Source of the DNA: CAYJBH01 sp964370605
Lineage (GTDB): Bacteria; Bacillota; Clostridia; Oscillospirales; Ruminococcaceae
Length of the DNA stretch: 64,000 bases
Assembly: GCA_964370605.1 (NCBI GenBank)
Contig: CAYJJX010000006.1
Coordinates: 48,960-112,959, forward strand
Direction: 5' to 3'
In this document: one piece after another, positions 16,988 to 25,959 of the stretch
Layout of the letters: the number at the start of each line of letters is the position of its first letter
Numbering within the stretch: the first letter of the stretch is position 1
Position numbers and translations under genes: made by a program
Notes under the pieces: generated by a model
What the model saw: only the letters and a program-made list of their open reading frames with translations
What the model was told of the DNA's origin: nothing
The model's database searches: none

Positions 16988-17539
16988 ATGTCTTGCAACA
17001 GAAAGTCTGAATACTTCGGCAAGTATACGACAAACAAGCATGATTCGGTAGGCAGAATCCCCAAACAACTTTACAGGCAAGAAACAGACTGGACATGCGC
17101 AATCGCGTGCCTTCGCACCATGATCTCAGGCATTGACAAAGAGGTCTTTCCCGAAAATCACTATGTCGAAAAGTTTTCGCTGAAGCCGGGACCTTACTAT
17201 TCTAAAAACATTAAAGCGTATAATATGCTCGACGAGTATGACGTGATCTACGGCTGCGACATGCCGGATGTGAATTTCGACGACATTATTTCCATGATGG
17301 AAAACGGCTATTATATTATGCTGGAAAGCATGGTGAACTACTCACACTGGATGGTTTTGTTAGGCTATCTCACGGTTAAAACATCGGACGAACTTGAAGG
17401 GTATATGCTCATGTTCTACGAACCGTACTATAACGAAGTGCGAATGATAAACGCCGATGAATTTCGTGGCGTTTGGCGCGACGGCCCTTATGAAACCACC
17501 AAAGTGGAAAAAGATTTCATAGCGATCAAAGCAAAATAA
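16988..17539 (+). CDS. C39-like papain-fold cysteine peptidase
   Basis: About 183 residues from the ATG at 16988 (GGGAG 5 bases upstream). The segment QETDWTCAIACLRTM matches the Gln and catalytic Cys block of C39-type peptidases, and NYSHWMVLLGY gives the catalytic His. The third acidic position would fall in FYEPYYNE, where a Glu replaces the usual Asp. No signal peptide or transporter domain, so it is not a standard bacteriocin exporter peptidase. It follows the membrane-hairpin protein closely. Substrate unknown; processing of the partner protein is one possibility. Confidence 0.65.
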   Translation: MSCNRKSEYFGKYTTNKHDSVGRIPKQLYRQETDWTCAIACLRTMISGIDKEVFPENHYVEKFSLKPGPYYSKNIKAYNMLDEYDVIYGCDMPDVNFDDIISMMENGYYIMLESMVNYSHWMVLLGYLTVKTSDELEGYMLMFYEPYYNEVRMINADEFRGVWRDGPYETTKVEKDFIAIKAK

Positions 17540-17793
17540 ATGGACCCTATCCCCCACATTCTTTTCGGCCTTTAACGCCCGATTGTTTTGTGATGCAGTT
17601 TTACTGTGTTAATCAATGCTAAAATGTGAAAACACAAAAACCGCATTATATCTCTAACTGAATATACAAAAGCCGGTTGCATTTTTATCTTTTTCACTGT
17701 AAAATTGATGCGAAAACAAAATCAGCGGAAATACACGATGTTATATAATACTCAGTTTGTTAAACTTTTTACAAAGGCTGAAGGAGATATATT

Positions 17794-19056
17794 ATGAAAA
17801 AAAGTTATGCTTGGGTGGTTATATTAGCCACCGTTTTTGTGTTTTTTACAGCGTGTGGAAATAACAGTGATGATAATAGTGATGACTTAGCGGGAGCTAT
17901 CACAGATGCCCTTTCTGATGTTACTTCTGAAGTCGGGTTGGTTGCAGATGATGATAGCAGTAATATTGATGCGCCAAGCTCTGAAATTCAGGAAAGCTCA
18001 TCTGTTCCCGAGTTCGATATGACAGCATTCGGGGATATTGAGATAACCGGTGAATATTTTGTTCCGACTTCATCGCAACCGGACCTTATGCAATCGTTGA
18101 AGGATGTTAGATACATTTATTACAACGAAATGATTGTCGCGGCATATAAATTCGACAGTGAAAACCCTTATCAAAGCGCAGTGGAATTTTTTGATCCGTC
18201 AAACGGAGAAAGTCTTTACTGGCAACAGTTTGAGTACCCAATTGTACTTGATGGTATGAGGTACGAAATGAACACCGATAGCGTTTCATTATGGACCGAA
18301 GACCGCTTTATGCATTACTATAACTTCGATGGTGCAAATATAAATACTTCATCATTCGAATTGCCAAGCTATCTTAAAAATGTTGATACTACTAATCCTT
18401 TCTACTCTTATGACGGTCTACCTTTTGCAGAGGAAAATGCATGGTGGGGTGCAACATTCGAAGATGGACTTGCGCTAATCCCACAAGAAGGGAATCCAAG
18501 CGAAGATATATTTATTCCGAGCATGTGGTTGATATTTAATGTTGGGTTTTCGGATGATACACCGGAAGAATTTAGAGTCGCCTTCTTTGACGATGTTCAA
18601 ATTATAGACGAGGGAAGATTTGTTGTCTGTGCAATAGCTGTTCCGGGAAGTCAAACAACTCATGTTGGTCTCTATACTTTGAATACGCAAACGTTAGAGG
18701 AACAATTTCATTTTGAAATATTTATGGGAATGCATGCCGACTACCATATAACCGATGATAACACAATCATGGTCACAGGGTATGACAGCGGCACAAAAAT
18801 CAATATAAGAGAAGGAACTGCCGAATTTTTTTCCGTTCCGGAAGAAAACAATAGGGCAACATATAATTATGAAGATTTCTTCATTGCCAGCCTAAGCGAT
18901 AGCGGCAAAATATTTCATGCAGGCGATATAAATTCTCCAATAGCAACAACAAGCAATGAAAACACACATATTCATCAGGCGATTGAAAACTATCTTGTCT
19001 TAGTCAATCACAGTGATGACTACGGCATCAAAACTGTATTAATAAAAGTTGCTTAG
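17794..19056 (+). CDS. Lipoprotein of unknown function
   Basis: 420 residues with an N-terminal lipoprotein signal: MKK, a hydrophobic stretch and a lipobox ending FFTAC-G, predicting attachment at Cys21. A long acidic Ser/Asp-rich linker (about 22-70) follows, then a domain I do not recognise, rich in aromatic and beta-forming residues; it may be a beta-propeller-like fold. GAAGGAG lies 7 bases before the ATG. It stands alone: the next gene is convergent beyond a hairpin array. Probably displayed on the outer face of the membrane. Confidence 0.8.
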   Translation: MKKSYAWVVILATVFVFFTACGNNSDDNSDDLAGAITDALSDVTSEVGLVADDDSSNIDAPSSEIQESSSVPEFDMTAFGDIEITGEYFVPTSSQPDLMQSLKDVRYIYYNEMIVAAYKFDSENPYQSAVEFFDPSNGESLYWQQFEYPIVLDGMRYEMNTDSVSLWTEDRFMHYYNFDGANINTSSFELPSYLKNVDTTNPFYSYDGLPFAEENAWWGATFEDGLALIPQEGNPSEDIFIPSMWLIFNVGFSDDTPEEFRVAFFDDVQIIDEGRFVVCAIAVPGSQTTHVGLYTLNTQTLEEQFHFEIFMGMHADYHITDDNTIMVTGYDSGTKINIREGTAEFFSVPEENNRATYNYEDFFIASLSDSGKIFHAGDINSPIATTSNENTHIHQAIENYLVLVNHSDDYGIKTVLIKVA

Positions 19057-19512
19057 CTTTTCACCACTACCGCATCGGCTGACTATAAATTCACAGCGTG
19101 TCTACAAAGAAACACTGCAGCTTTCATTAAGGTGTAATTTTAACATTGCTTTCAAGGGCTAGTCACACGCCAAAAAGTAAACCCCACCTACCAAATAACC
19201 ATAAGAAGAACCGCCCCGATGTTATCGAGGGCGGTTCTGGCTGTCGAAAAAGTTCGACAGCCCCGAGAGGGGATGAATCCCCTCCCGGTACCCTCCCCCA
19301 CAAATGCCTTTGCGAAGCCATTTGTTGAAGGTCAAATTCGCCGCACATGTCACCGAATTTGACATTTTAAAGAATTTTTAGGTTTTTTTAACACTTTGAA
19401 CCGCCCCGATATTATCGAGGGCGGTTCTTTGGCGGAAGGATTCTTATAGTGCCATCTCGCTTCAGCGCAACAAGTATTGAAAATTCACCTTTAGTTCAGT
19501 AACCTTTTGCTC
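19057..19512. other. Hairpin-rich convergent intergenic region
   Basis: Between two converging genes. It contains six consecutive hairpins (19207-19427), the first and last being near copies of each other. No gene seen. Confidence 0.8.
19207..19427. repeat. Array of six inverted repeats
   Basis: Stems: 19207-19216/19229-19238; 19239-19248/19253-19262; 19267-19274/19277-19284; 19301-19306/19319-19324; 19331-19340/19354-19363; 19398-19406/19419-19427. Stems one and six share the GAACCGCCC...GGGCGGTTC sequence and differ by one loop base. They may include bidirectional terminators. Confidence 0.85.
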
Positions 19513-21789
19513 CTATTTTCTGTAATCACTCGGTGAAACACCTTCAATGTTCTTGAATAACCTGTAAAATGTTGATTTGCTTGTAAACCCAACCTTTACG
19601 GCAATATTGTTGATGGTTTCATCGGTGTTAACAATTAGCTTTTTAGCTTCGCTAATCCGCTGGCGAACAATATAATTACTTATGTTTTGGTTGGTGATTT
19701 TTTTGAATATTTTAGACAAGTATTTAGGTGATACATTCAAGGATTCGGCGATCAGTTCCAGATAGATGTCGTTTTGATATTCTTCATGTATGAATTTAAC
19801 GGCTCTGCTGACTATGAATTCGGCAGACGTTTCTTTTTTTCTGTCACCGGTTTCACAGATTTTTTCGCAATACTCAAACAACTTTTCTAAGTTCTCATTT
19901 ATTGGTGTCGTGATAATATTGCTGTTCAGTGCAAAAAATTCATATTGATTTATCAAGGACGATGCATTTGTTGTCGACTCTGCCGATTGTACTACAATAA
20001 AATAAATTTTAATCAGCATGGAATTTATTAAACCGCCGGCAACACATAAGTCAATATTATTTTTATACACACTTTTTATAGTCGATGTCAACAGCTTATA
20101 ATTTCCAAGTTGTGCATGGTGTTTTATCTCACCGATATCATGTTCCGACAAGGCATAAGCTTCTTTCAATTTTATGCCCTCAGCATTAATCAGCTGGTAA
20201 TTACTGTGTTTTCGATATTTGTAATACGCCGCTTCGGCTTTTTCAAAATGCTCCGATAGCTTATCGTATTGATTGAACACAGGCGTACGGCTCATGTGAA
20301 AAGACAGGTAATCAAAATCATACTGAAAAATATCATGCAAGAAATTTATTGCTTTTACTGTTTTAGACTCTATATCATCTAAGCCGTAAAAAAGACAACA
20401 GTAATGTTTTTTAGAATACTCTACTACAATGCTTGGCACATATCTGTTGAAAATTGTTGCAAACAAATCCGCAAAGTCCAATTTTTCTATTGTTTCACTT
20501 ATTTTATCTGTATCATCGTCGGAACATGATGGTTGCAAACGTATTGTCAAAATGCAATACTTCATATCTTCGTTATTGTAATCTATCGAAAAATTTGATA
20601 AAAACGGATGGACCGACGAGTTTGCAGCATTATTCAGAATATCAATGAACGCTATATTCATATAATTATTTTGTAAGGTGACAAGTTTATCTTCTTCTGA
20701 GGTGTTATTTTGCAAAAATACTTTTATGCTGTCGTTTATATTGTTGTCATCGTTCTTTGTGCGTATTATTTTAAGCAGTTGGCTGATCGGCTTGTTGATT
20801 TTAACGCTTACAAAAACTATGCTCATCAAGGCAAAGCTCAAAATGAACACATAAATAAGGGTGTCGGTGAGGTTGTTATCTAGCCGATCGGTGAAATTGT
20901 TTTCGCTTAGGACACTGAAATACGATATGCCCAGGGTGTCAGTGTACTTTGTTACATAGTAATCCACACCGCTATAGTTGGTGCTGAATATCATGTTCTT
21001 TTTGTCGCCGGACGAGGCCATCAAATGTTCATGCAGGCCACCGCTTTCATGCTCAGTGCTTATTACACCTTTTGAATCAGGCAACACAATAAACGTTTTA
21101 CCATCTATGATATCGTCTAAAGCCAGTTCATTCAGCAAGGTGTTTATATTGATTTCAAAAAGGAATACAAGTGGCGCGGAAGTTGTGTAGTTCTCTTTTT
21201 GAACAGCAATGGGAAGTATGTTTGAAGCACTGTTACTTTTGTGCACGTTTGTCGGAGACAAAATTCTTACAGTGAAATCTTCATCCAACAAATCCAACAG
21301 AAACTGTGAGCTGTAGTCTTCGTAAATATTAATTTTATCAAAATACAAATCGAAATCCGCACTACCGTCGTTGTAGAAAACCATCCCATTGCCATCGTAT
21401 ACATAAAGCTTATTTATATGGTTGGGCAATGCTTGTTGAAAATCACTTATCAACTTCACAAGCATCGGAAAATTAACTCTTGCTTGATCGGTTATTTCCG
21501 CAGAGCCGGTCAAAGAATTTTTGACCGTGGTATTCTCCGAGAAAACCAGAACGTCGCTGTATAAATCAGTAATAGACAAAGCTATATTAGAAGTAGTATC
21601 AAAAAATCTTTGACTGATATGTTCTTTTAGCATATCGACACTTCTTTGTGTGTTAATCTTTTGATAGGCAAAAAGTAAAATAGTAAAAATGAAAATCATG
21701 ATAATAAAAGTAATTATCATTCTATAAAATATTATGTTGGTTTTATAGTGATTTTCAAATTGTACTATAGATTTATTGTTTTTTTGCAC
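19513..21789 (-). CDS. Membrane-anchored AraC family transcription regulator
   Basis: 758 residues. An N-terminal membrane helix (about 20-42), an extracytoplasmic sensor region, a second helix (about 300-325) and a C-terminal AraC-type DNA-binding domain with two helix-turn-helices (about 658-758; LIAESLNVSPKYLSKIFKK and VGFTSKSTFYRLFK). This layout is typical of regulators that sit beside Lpl/Ytc-type sugar importers in Firmicutes. A GTG start at 21789 has AAGGA 8 bases upstream. It is divergent from the importer genes at 22263 and very likely activates them upon sensing the imported glycan or its binding protein. Confidence 0.92.
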   Translation of the reverse strand: MQKNNKSIVQFENHYKTNIIFYRMIITFIIMIFIFTILLFAYQKINTQRSVDMLKEHISQRFFDTTSNIALSITDLYSDVLVFSENTTVKNSLTGSAEITDQARVNFPMLVKLISDFQQALPNHINKLYVYDGNGMVFYNDGSADFDLYFDKINIYEDYSSQFLLDLLDEDFTVRILSPTNVHKSNSASNILPIAVQKENYTTSAPLVFLFEININTLLNELALDDIIDGKTFIVLPDSKGVISTEHESGGLHEHLMASSGDKKNMIFSTNYSGVDYYVTKYTDTLGISYFSVLSENNFTDRLDNNLTDTLIYVFILSFALMSIVFVSVKINKPISQLLKIIRTKNDDNNINDSIKVFLQNNTSEEDKLVTLQNNYMNIAFIDILNNAANSSVHPFLSNFSIDYNNEDMKYCILTIRLQPSCSDDDTDKISETIEKLDFADLFATIFNRYVPSIVVEYSKKHYCCLFYGLDDIESKTVKAINFLHDIFQYDFDYLSFHMSRTPVFNQYDKLSEHFEKAEAAYYKYRKHSNYQLINAEGIKLKEAYALSEHDIGEIKHHAQLGNYKLLTSTIKSVYKNNIDLCVAGGLINSMLIKIYFIVVQSAESTTNASSLINQYEFFALNSNIITTPINENLEKLFEYCEKICETGDRKKETSAEFIVSRAVKFIHEEYQNDIYLELIAESLNVSPKYLSKIFKKITNQNISNYIVRQRISEAKKLIVNTDETINNIAVKVGFTSKSTFYRLFKNIEGVSPSDYRK

Positions 21790-22012
21790 AAGCTTAATCC
21801 TTCATGCATGTGTGAATACTTCGATTGAATTTGCCGGCGCTCTTCAAATTAAAGTGAAGGTTTTTGTTTTGATTTATATCAATCTTGCGGATCGTGAAGC
21901 GCCTTTGTGCCGAAACGTTTAAATCGAATTTTTCATACATAACCGTGTTTTGCAAACAAAGCAATCGCCTGCACTCCTTTCGCTTATTTTCCCTTAAATT
22001 AGTTATTTATTA

Positions 22013-22041
22013 ATTATATAATGTATCGATGTTTTTTTCAA
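22013..22041 (-). promoter_or_regulatory. Promoter of the AraC-type regulator
   Basis: On the minus strand TTGAAA (22041-22036), 17 bases, TATAAT (22018-22013). It leaves a leader of about 220 bases. The rest of the 21790-22262 gap is AT-rich; a weak plus-strand candidate TTGCAA-17-TACACT lies at 22199-22227 for the importer. Confidence 0.6.
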
Positions 22042-22262
22042 TAGATATTTTTCACTTGTATATTCGTTACCAACACAACTTACAAAATTTGCTCACGTAA
22101 TTTGGTTGAATCGCACAAAAAAAGCGTGATTTTGGGAAAGCGAAAACAAATTAGAGACTGTCAAACAGGAAAGATGAGACTGTTATGAATATCGGGACTT
22201 GCAAAAAAGCAAAAACAAATATACACTTATCGCATAGCTTAAAAAGGAGGGAAAAGTGAACA

Positions 22263-23198
22263 ATGAAAAATGTTTCACAAAAAGCAAAGCCGATTTTCAG
22301 ATTTGATAAAAAGAGCTTCAAACGCAGTTTGCCACTATATGCGCTATTCCTTTTGCCTGCGCTATACTTTATTATTTTTAAATACGGAACAATCAGTTAT
22401 ATGTTGATTGCATTTAAAGATTATAAAGTCTTATCGGGGGTTTGGGGAAGCGAATGGGTCGGCCTTGAACATTTTAAATCTTTTTTAAGCGATCCATATT
22501 TTTGGGTACTTATCAAAAACACACTTCTGCTGAATATTTATTCGATACTTTTCGGTTTTCCGGTTCCGATTATATTGGCATTGATGATAAATAATGTTCG
22601 GCAAAAGCATCTTAAAAAAACAATCCAATCTATCAGCTATCTACCTCATTTCATATCGACCGTGGTTGTCTGCGGTTTGATAACGACTTATCTGGCAACC
22701 GATGGGGCGATAAATCAACTCATTATGGCGCTTGGAGGCGAGGCAACACCTTTCTTATCACAATCAGAGTGGTTCAGAACGATTTATATTACTTCCGGTA
22801 TTTGGCAATCGGCAGGTTGGGGCTCAATCATATACTTGGCGGCATTATCCGGTGTCGACCCTCAACTTTACGAAAGCGCTACACTTGATGGTGCGTCCAA
22901 ACTGCAACAAGCTTGGCACATAAGTATTCCGTCGATTTCATATACCATTTCAATTCAGCTAATTTTGACGGTCGGTTCTATTCTTTCAATAGGATACGAA
23001 AAAATACTATTGCTCTACACCGGTGCAACTTATGAAGTTGCGGACGTTATCTCCACATATGTATATCGCCGAGGAATAGAGGGCGGAGATTATAGCTATT
23101 CAACAGCAGTAAGCTTGTTTCAAGCCCTAATAGCATTAATCTTTATTGTAGTAACAAATAAAGTGGCGAACAAATATAAAGCCGCATCTTTGTGGTAA
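22263..23198 (+). CDS. Carbohydrate ABC transporter permease (LplB-like)
   Basis: Integral membrane subunit of a CUT1-type sugar importer, 311 residues with about six membrane helices. The cytoplasmic EAA loop that contacts the ATPase reads LYESATLDGASKLQQAWH near residue 210. A strong GGAGGG site precedes the ATG. It overlaps the next permease by 7 bases. No ATPase gene is present here, as is usual for this family, where a shared MsmX-like ATPase encoded elsewhere powers several importers. Substrate probably an oligosaccharide, judging from the linked glycosidase-like gene. Confidence 0.94.
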   Translation: MKNVSQKAKPIFRFDKKSFKRSLPLYALFLLPALYFIIFKYGTISYMLIAFKDYKVLSGVWGSEWVGLEHFKSFLSDPYFWVLIKNTLLLNIYSILFGFPVPIILALMINNVRQKHLKKTIQSISYLPHFISTVVVCGLITTYLATDGAINQLIMALGGEATPFLSQSEWFRTIYITSGIWQSAGWGSIIYLAALSGVDPQLYESATLDGASKLQQAWHISIPSISYTISIQLILTVGSILSIGYEKILLLYTGATYEVADVISTYVYRRGIEGGDYSYSTAVSLFQALIALIFIVVTNKVANKYKAASLW

Positions 23199-24094
23199 GG
23201 AGAAACATGAGAAACGTCTTAAAAAATAGAATTTCCGGCGAAAAGATATTTGATGTTATCAATATTATTTTGTTGATAGTCTTCACACTGATTATTTTTT
23301 ACCCCATATACTACATGTTCATCGTCTCAATAAGTGATGGAACAGCAATATTGAGAGGTGAGGTAAGCATTGTCCCCATCGGTTTTGATTTGACGGCTTA
23401 CGAAACAGTTTTTGCCAACGACCATGTACCCAGAGCTTATTTTAACACAATATTTTATACCGTGACTGGTGTGGCAGTAAACATATTCATGACAATACTT
23501 TGCGCCTACCCCTTAGCTCAAGGCCACTTTTACGGAAGAAAAGTTTTTTCTTTACTGATAGTATTTACGATGTTGTTCGATGCAGGACTGATTGCCGGCT
23601 ATTTGCTGGTCTTTAACCTAAACTTGCTAAATACTATATGGGCACTTGTTTTACCACCTGCCATAAGTGCATATAACATGATTTTAATGCGTTCCTTCTT
23701 CCAGCAATTACCGGCAGGACTATATGAGGCGGCTTACATAGACGGAGCAGGCGAATTTAAAATACTGTTTAAAATAATGTTGCCTCTCTCAAAGCCGGTT
23801 ATCGCAACTTTGGTTCTATTCTATGCGGTATCACATTGGAACAGCTACATAGGTCCGCTCATCTACTTAGATGATAGAAACATGTATCCGTTGCAGCTCA
23901 TATTGAGGAACATCGTTATCAATAATGAAATGAGCACTATGATAAATGCAGCAACCGACGTAGCTTCCTCCTCAATCAGAGTGAGTTTCAAGTATGCTAC
24001 TATATTTGTAACGATTGCTCCAATTTTAGCCGTCTATCCCTTTATTCAGAAATATTTTACAAAAGGGGTAATGTTAGGTTCTCTAAAAGGTTAA
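23192..24094 (+). CDS. Carbohydrate ABC transporter permease (YtcP/LplC-like)
   Basis: Second permease, 300 residues, about six helices. The EAA loop reads GLYEAAYIDGAGEFKILFK near residue 185, and the C-terminus ends KGVMLGSLKG, a signature of this subfamily. It pairs with the upstream permease to form the channel and receives sugar from the lipoprotein encoded next. Confidence 0.94.
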   Translation: MVRRNMRNVLKNRISGEKIFDVINIILLIVFTLIIFYPIYYMFIVSISDGTAILRGEVSIVPIGFDLTAYETVFANDHVPRAYFNTIFYTVTGVAVNIFMTILCAYPLAQGHFYGRKVFSLLIVFTMLFDAGLIAGYLLVFNLNLLNTIWALVLPPAISAYNMILMRSFFQQLPAGLYEAAYIDGAGEFKILFKIMLPLSKPVIATLVLFYAVSHWNSYIGPLIYLDDRNMYPLQLILRNIVINNEMSTMINAATDVASSSIRVSFKYATIFVTIAPILAVYPFIQKYFTKGVMLGSLKG

Positions 24095-24180
24095 GTGACT
24101 TTAATATAACAAAGGGGGTGTGCATTAAAATCGAAAAAATTACCGTAACCACAACAAAAAACAACAAAAGAGGAGTGCAA

Positions 24181-25839
24181 ATGAAAAAAATTCTATCGAT
24201 ATTATTAGCATCTTGTCTAGTTCTATCAATTATGACTTCCTGTAGCGAAGCGGCACCTGCAGAAACAAGCAGCGAAGCACCAAGTTCTTCGACAGCCGAT
24301 GATTCCGGCGAAGAAACAGAAGCAAAAGACGGACTATGGTTTGAGGAAACATTGACCCTTGAGTGGCTGATGTCTGAAAACGTCAGCACCTTAGTCAAAG
24401 ACGATTCCATGGTCTTGCAGGAAATGAAAGAAAGATGGAATGTTGAATTAATTCCGATGCCTGCACCGGAAAGTGATTATGCAACAAGATTTACAACTAT
24501 GGCTGCTACAAACAGATTGCCCGAAATAGCCTATGTTGATTATGCTGCAATGGCTGAATACGGACCGCAAGGCCTGTTCGTCAATCTTTATGAATACGAA
24601 GACGTGCTACCAAATTTCATGTCAGAAATCAATAAAGAAGCTATCGCTCTCGACATTAAAAAATCCACATTAGGTGGTGCGCTGTACGGATTCCAGTTCT
24701 TGAATGTCCCCTACGGCACTCCCGGCGGTCCGAGAATCTCAATCAGACATGACCTGCTTGAAGAAAACAGCATTGAAATGCCGACAACTTTCGACGAGTT
24801 CTATGATGCAATGCTAGCAATAAAAGAGACAGACACTTCTAGATACGCTTTCTCCACTCGTTTCGGTACAAAATATCTGCTCGGTCAATGGGCATACCCG
24901 ATGGGTTCGGGCGGATTCACAGGCTTTTCTGAAAACGGCCTATACTATGAGCCGAACGACGATGCATATGTATATGGACCTGCCGACGAGCGATTTAAAG
25001 CTGTAGTAGAATACATGGCGAATGCATATGCCGACGGCCTGCTTTCTCCTGACTATGCAACCATGAGCAGAGACATAGCTTGGGAAAAATTGTCTACAGA
25101 CCAACTGTATGTGTTCAACGATAATGCCGGTTTTATTTACACATTCAACGATACTTTACAGACAATAGATACAGAAGCATACTTTGGCCTCGTACCACAA
25201 CTTGAAAACGGTCAAGGTGAAAGACGTGGATATCATTACGAAACTATACGTTATGAGTATGTCGCGGTTAATCCCGAGTCGGAAAGATTAAACGATGTAT
25301 TGACTTTCGTTGACTACCTGTACTCGGAAGAAGGAAGATTGCTCACAAACTACGGTGTTGAAGGCGAAACATATGAAATCGTTGACGGCCAACCGATGTT
25401 TTTCGACAGCATCATTGAAACATATGCCGACTCTGATGATATAAATGCCGCTATCAGAGGAGAGTACGGACTGGGTAGATTCAACTACGCACTATTCGAA
25501 GATGCATACTTAGTTCAACAAACCAGAGAAATGCAACTGGCTGAATTGACTCCGGAACAACTTGCAAACCGTGAAGCCGATGATGCAGTTAACATTGCCG
25601 GAAATGAAGCCGGTTATTATATGTATATATCACAATTCCCTCCGTTGACAGTAGAACAAGCAGAAAAAGTTACAGATTTGACTGCAGCTGTTGATATCGT
25701 GTTTATGCAAAGTATTGACCACTTTATCATGGGTGAGCGCCCGATGTCGGAATATGATGATTTCATTGCCGAAATGGAAGCCGCCGGTGTTGCTGAACTA
25801 GAAGCTATATACAACGAAGCATACGCTGCCATTAAATAA
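24181..25839 (+). CDS. Extracellular solute-binding lipoprotein (LplA-like)
   Basis: Sugar-capturing lipoprotein of about 552 residues. The start at 24181 is preferred because GAGGAG lies 6 bases before it and the protein then begins with a proper signal, MKKILSILLAS..., and lipobox MTSC. An Ala/Ser/Glu-rich linker follows, then a two-lobed binding protein of family 1 type, long as usual for Lpl-type systems. Followed by a terminator before the glycosidase-like gene, so this gene set may be expressed at a higher level than the enzyme. Confidence 0.93.
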   Translation: MKKILSILLASCLVLSIMTSCSEAAPAETSSEAPSSSTADDSGEETEAKDGLWFEETLTLEWLMSENVSTLVKDDSMVLQEMKERWNVELIPMPAPESDYATRFTTMAATNRLPEIAYVDYAAMAEYGPQGLFVNLYEYEDVLPNFMSEINKEAIALDIKKSTLGGALYGFQFLNVPYGTPGGPRISIRHDLLEENSIEMPTTFDEFYDAMLAIKETDTSRYAFSTRFGTKYLLGQWAYPMGSGGFTGFSENGLYYEPNDDAYVYGPADERFKAVVEYMANAYADGLLSPDYATMSRDIAWEKLSTDQLYVFNDNAGFIYTFNDTLQTIDTEAYFGLVPQLENGQGERRGYHYETIRYEYVAVNPESERLNDVLTFVDYLYSEEGRLLTNYGVEGETYEIVDGQPMFFDSIIETYADSDDINAAIRGEYGLGRFNYALFEDAYLVQQTREMQLAELTPEQLANREADDAVNIAGNEAGYYMYISQFPPLTVEQAEKVTDLTAAVDIVFMQSIDHFIMGERPMSEYDDFIAEMEAAGVAELEAIYNEAYAAIK

Positions 25840-25884
25840 GGCGCGATAAGCAGTAGTGAGTTTTGCGTATTAGTTCTTGAACAA

Positions 25885-25914
25885 GTAAAAACCGCCTTTT
25901 TAGGCGGTTTTTAC
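25885..25914 (+). terminator. Terminator after the sugar-binding protein gene
   Basis: 12-bp perfect stem GTAAAAACCGCC (25885-25896) with 25903-25914, loop TTTTTA; the right arm carries five T. It separates importer and glycosidase-like genes. Confidence 0.75.
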
Positions 25915-25959
25915 ACTATAGAATCTCAAAACCAATATTCCATCTAAAAGGAGACAAAA

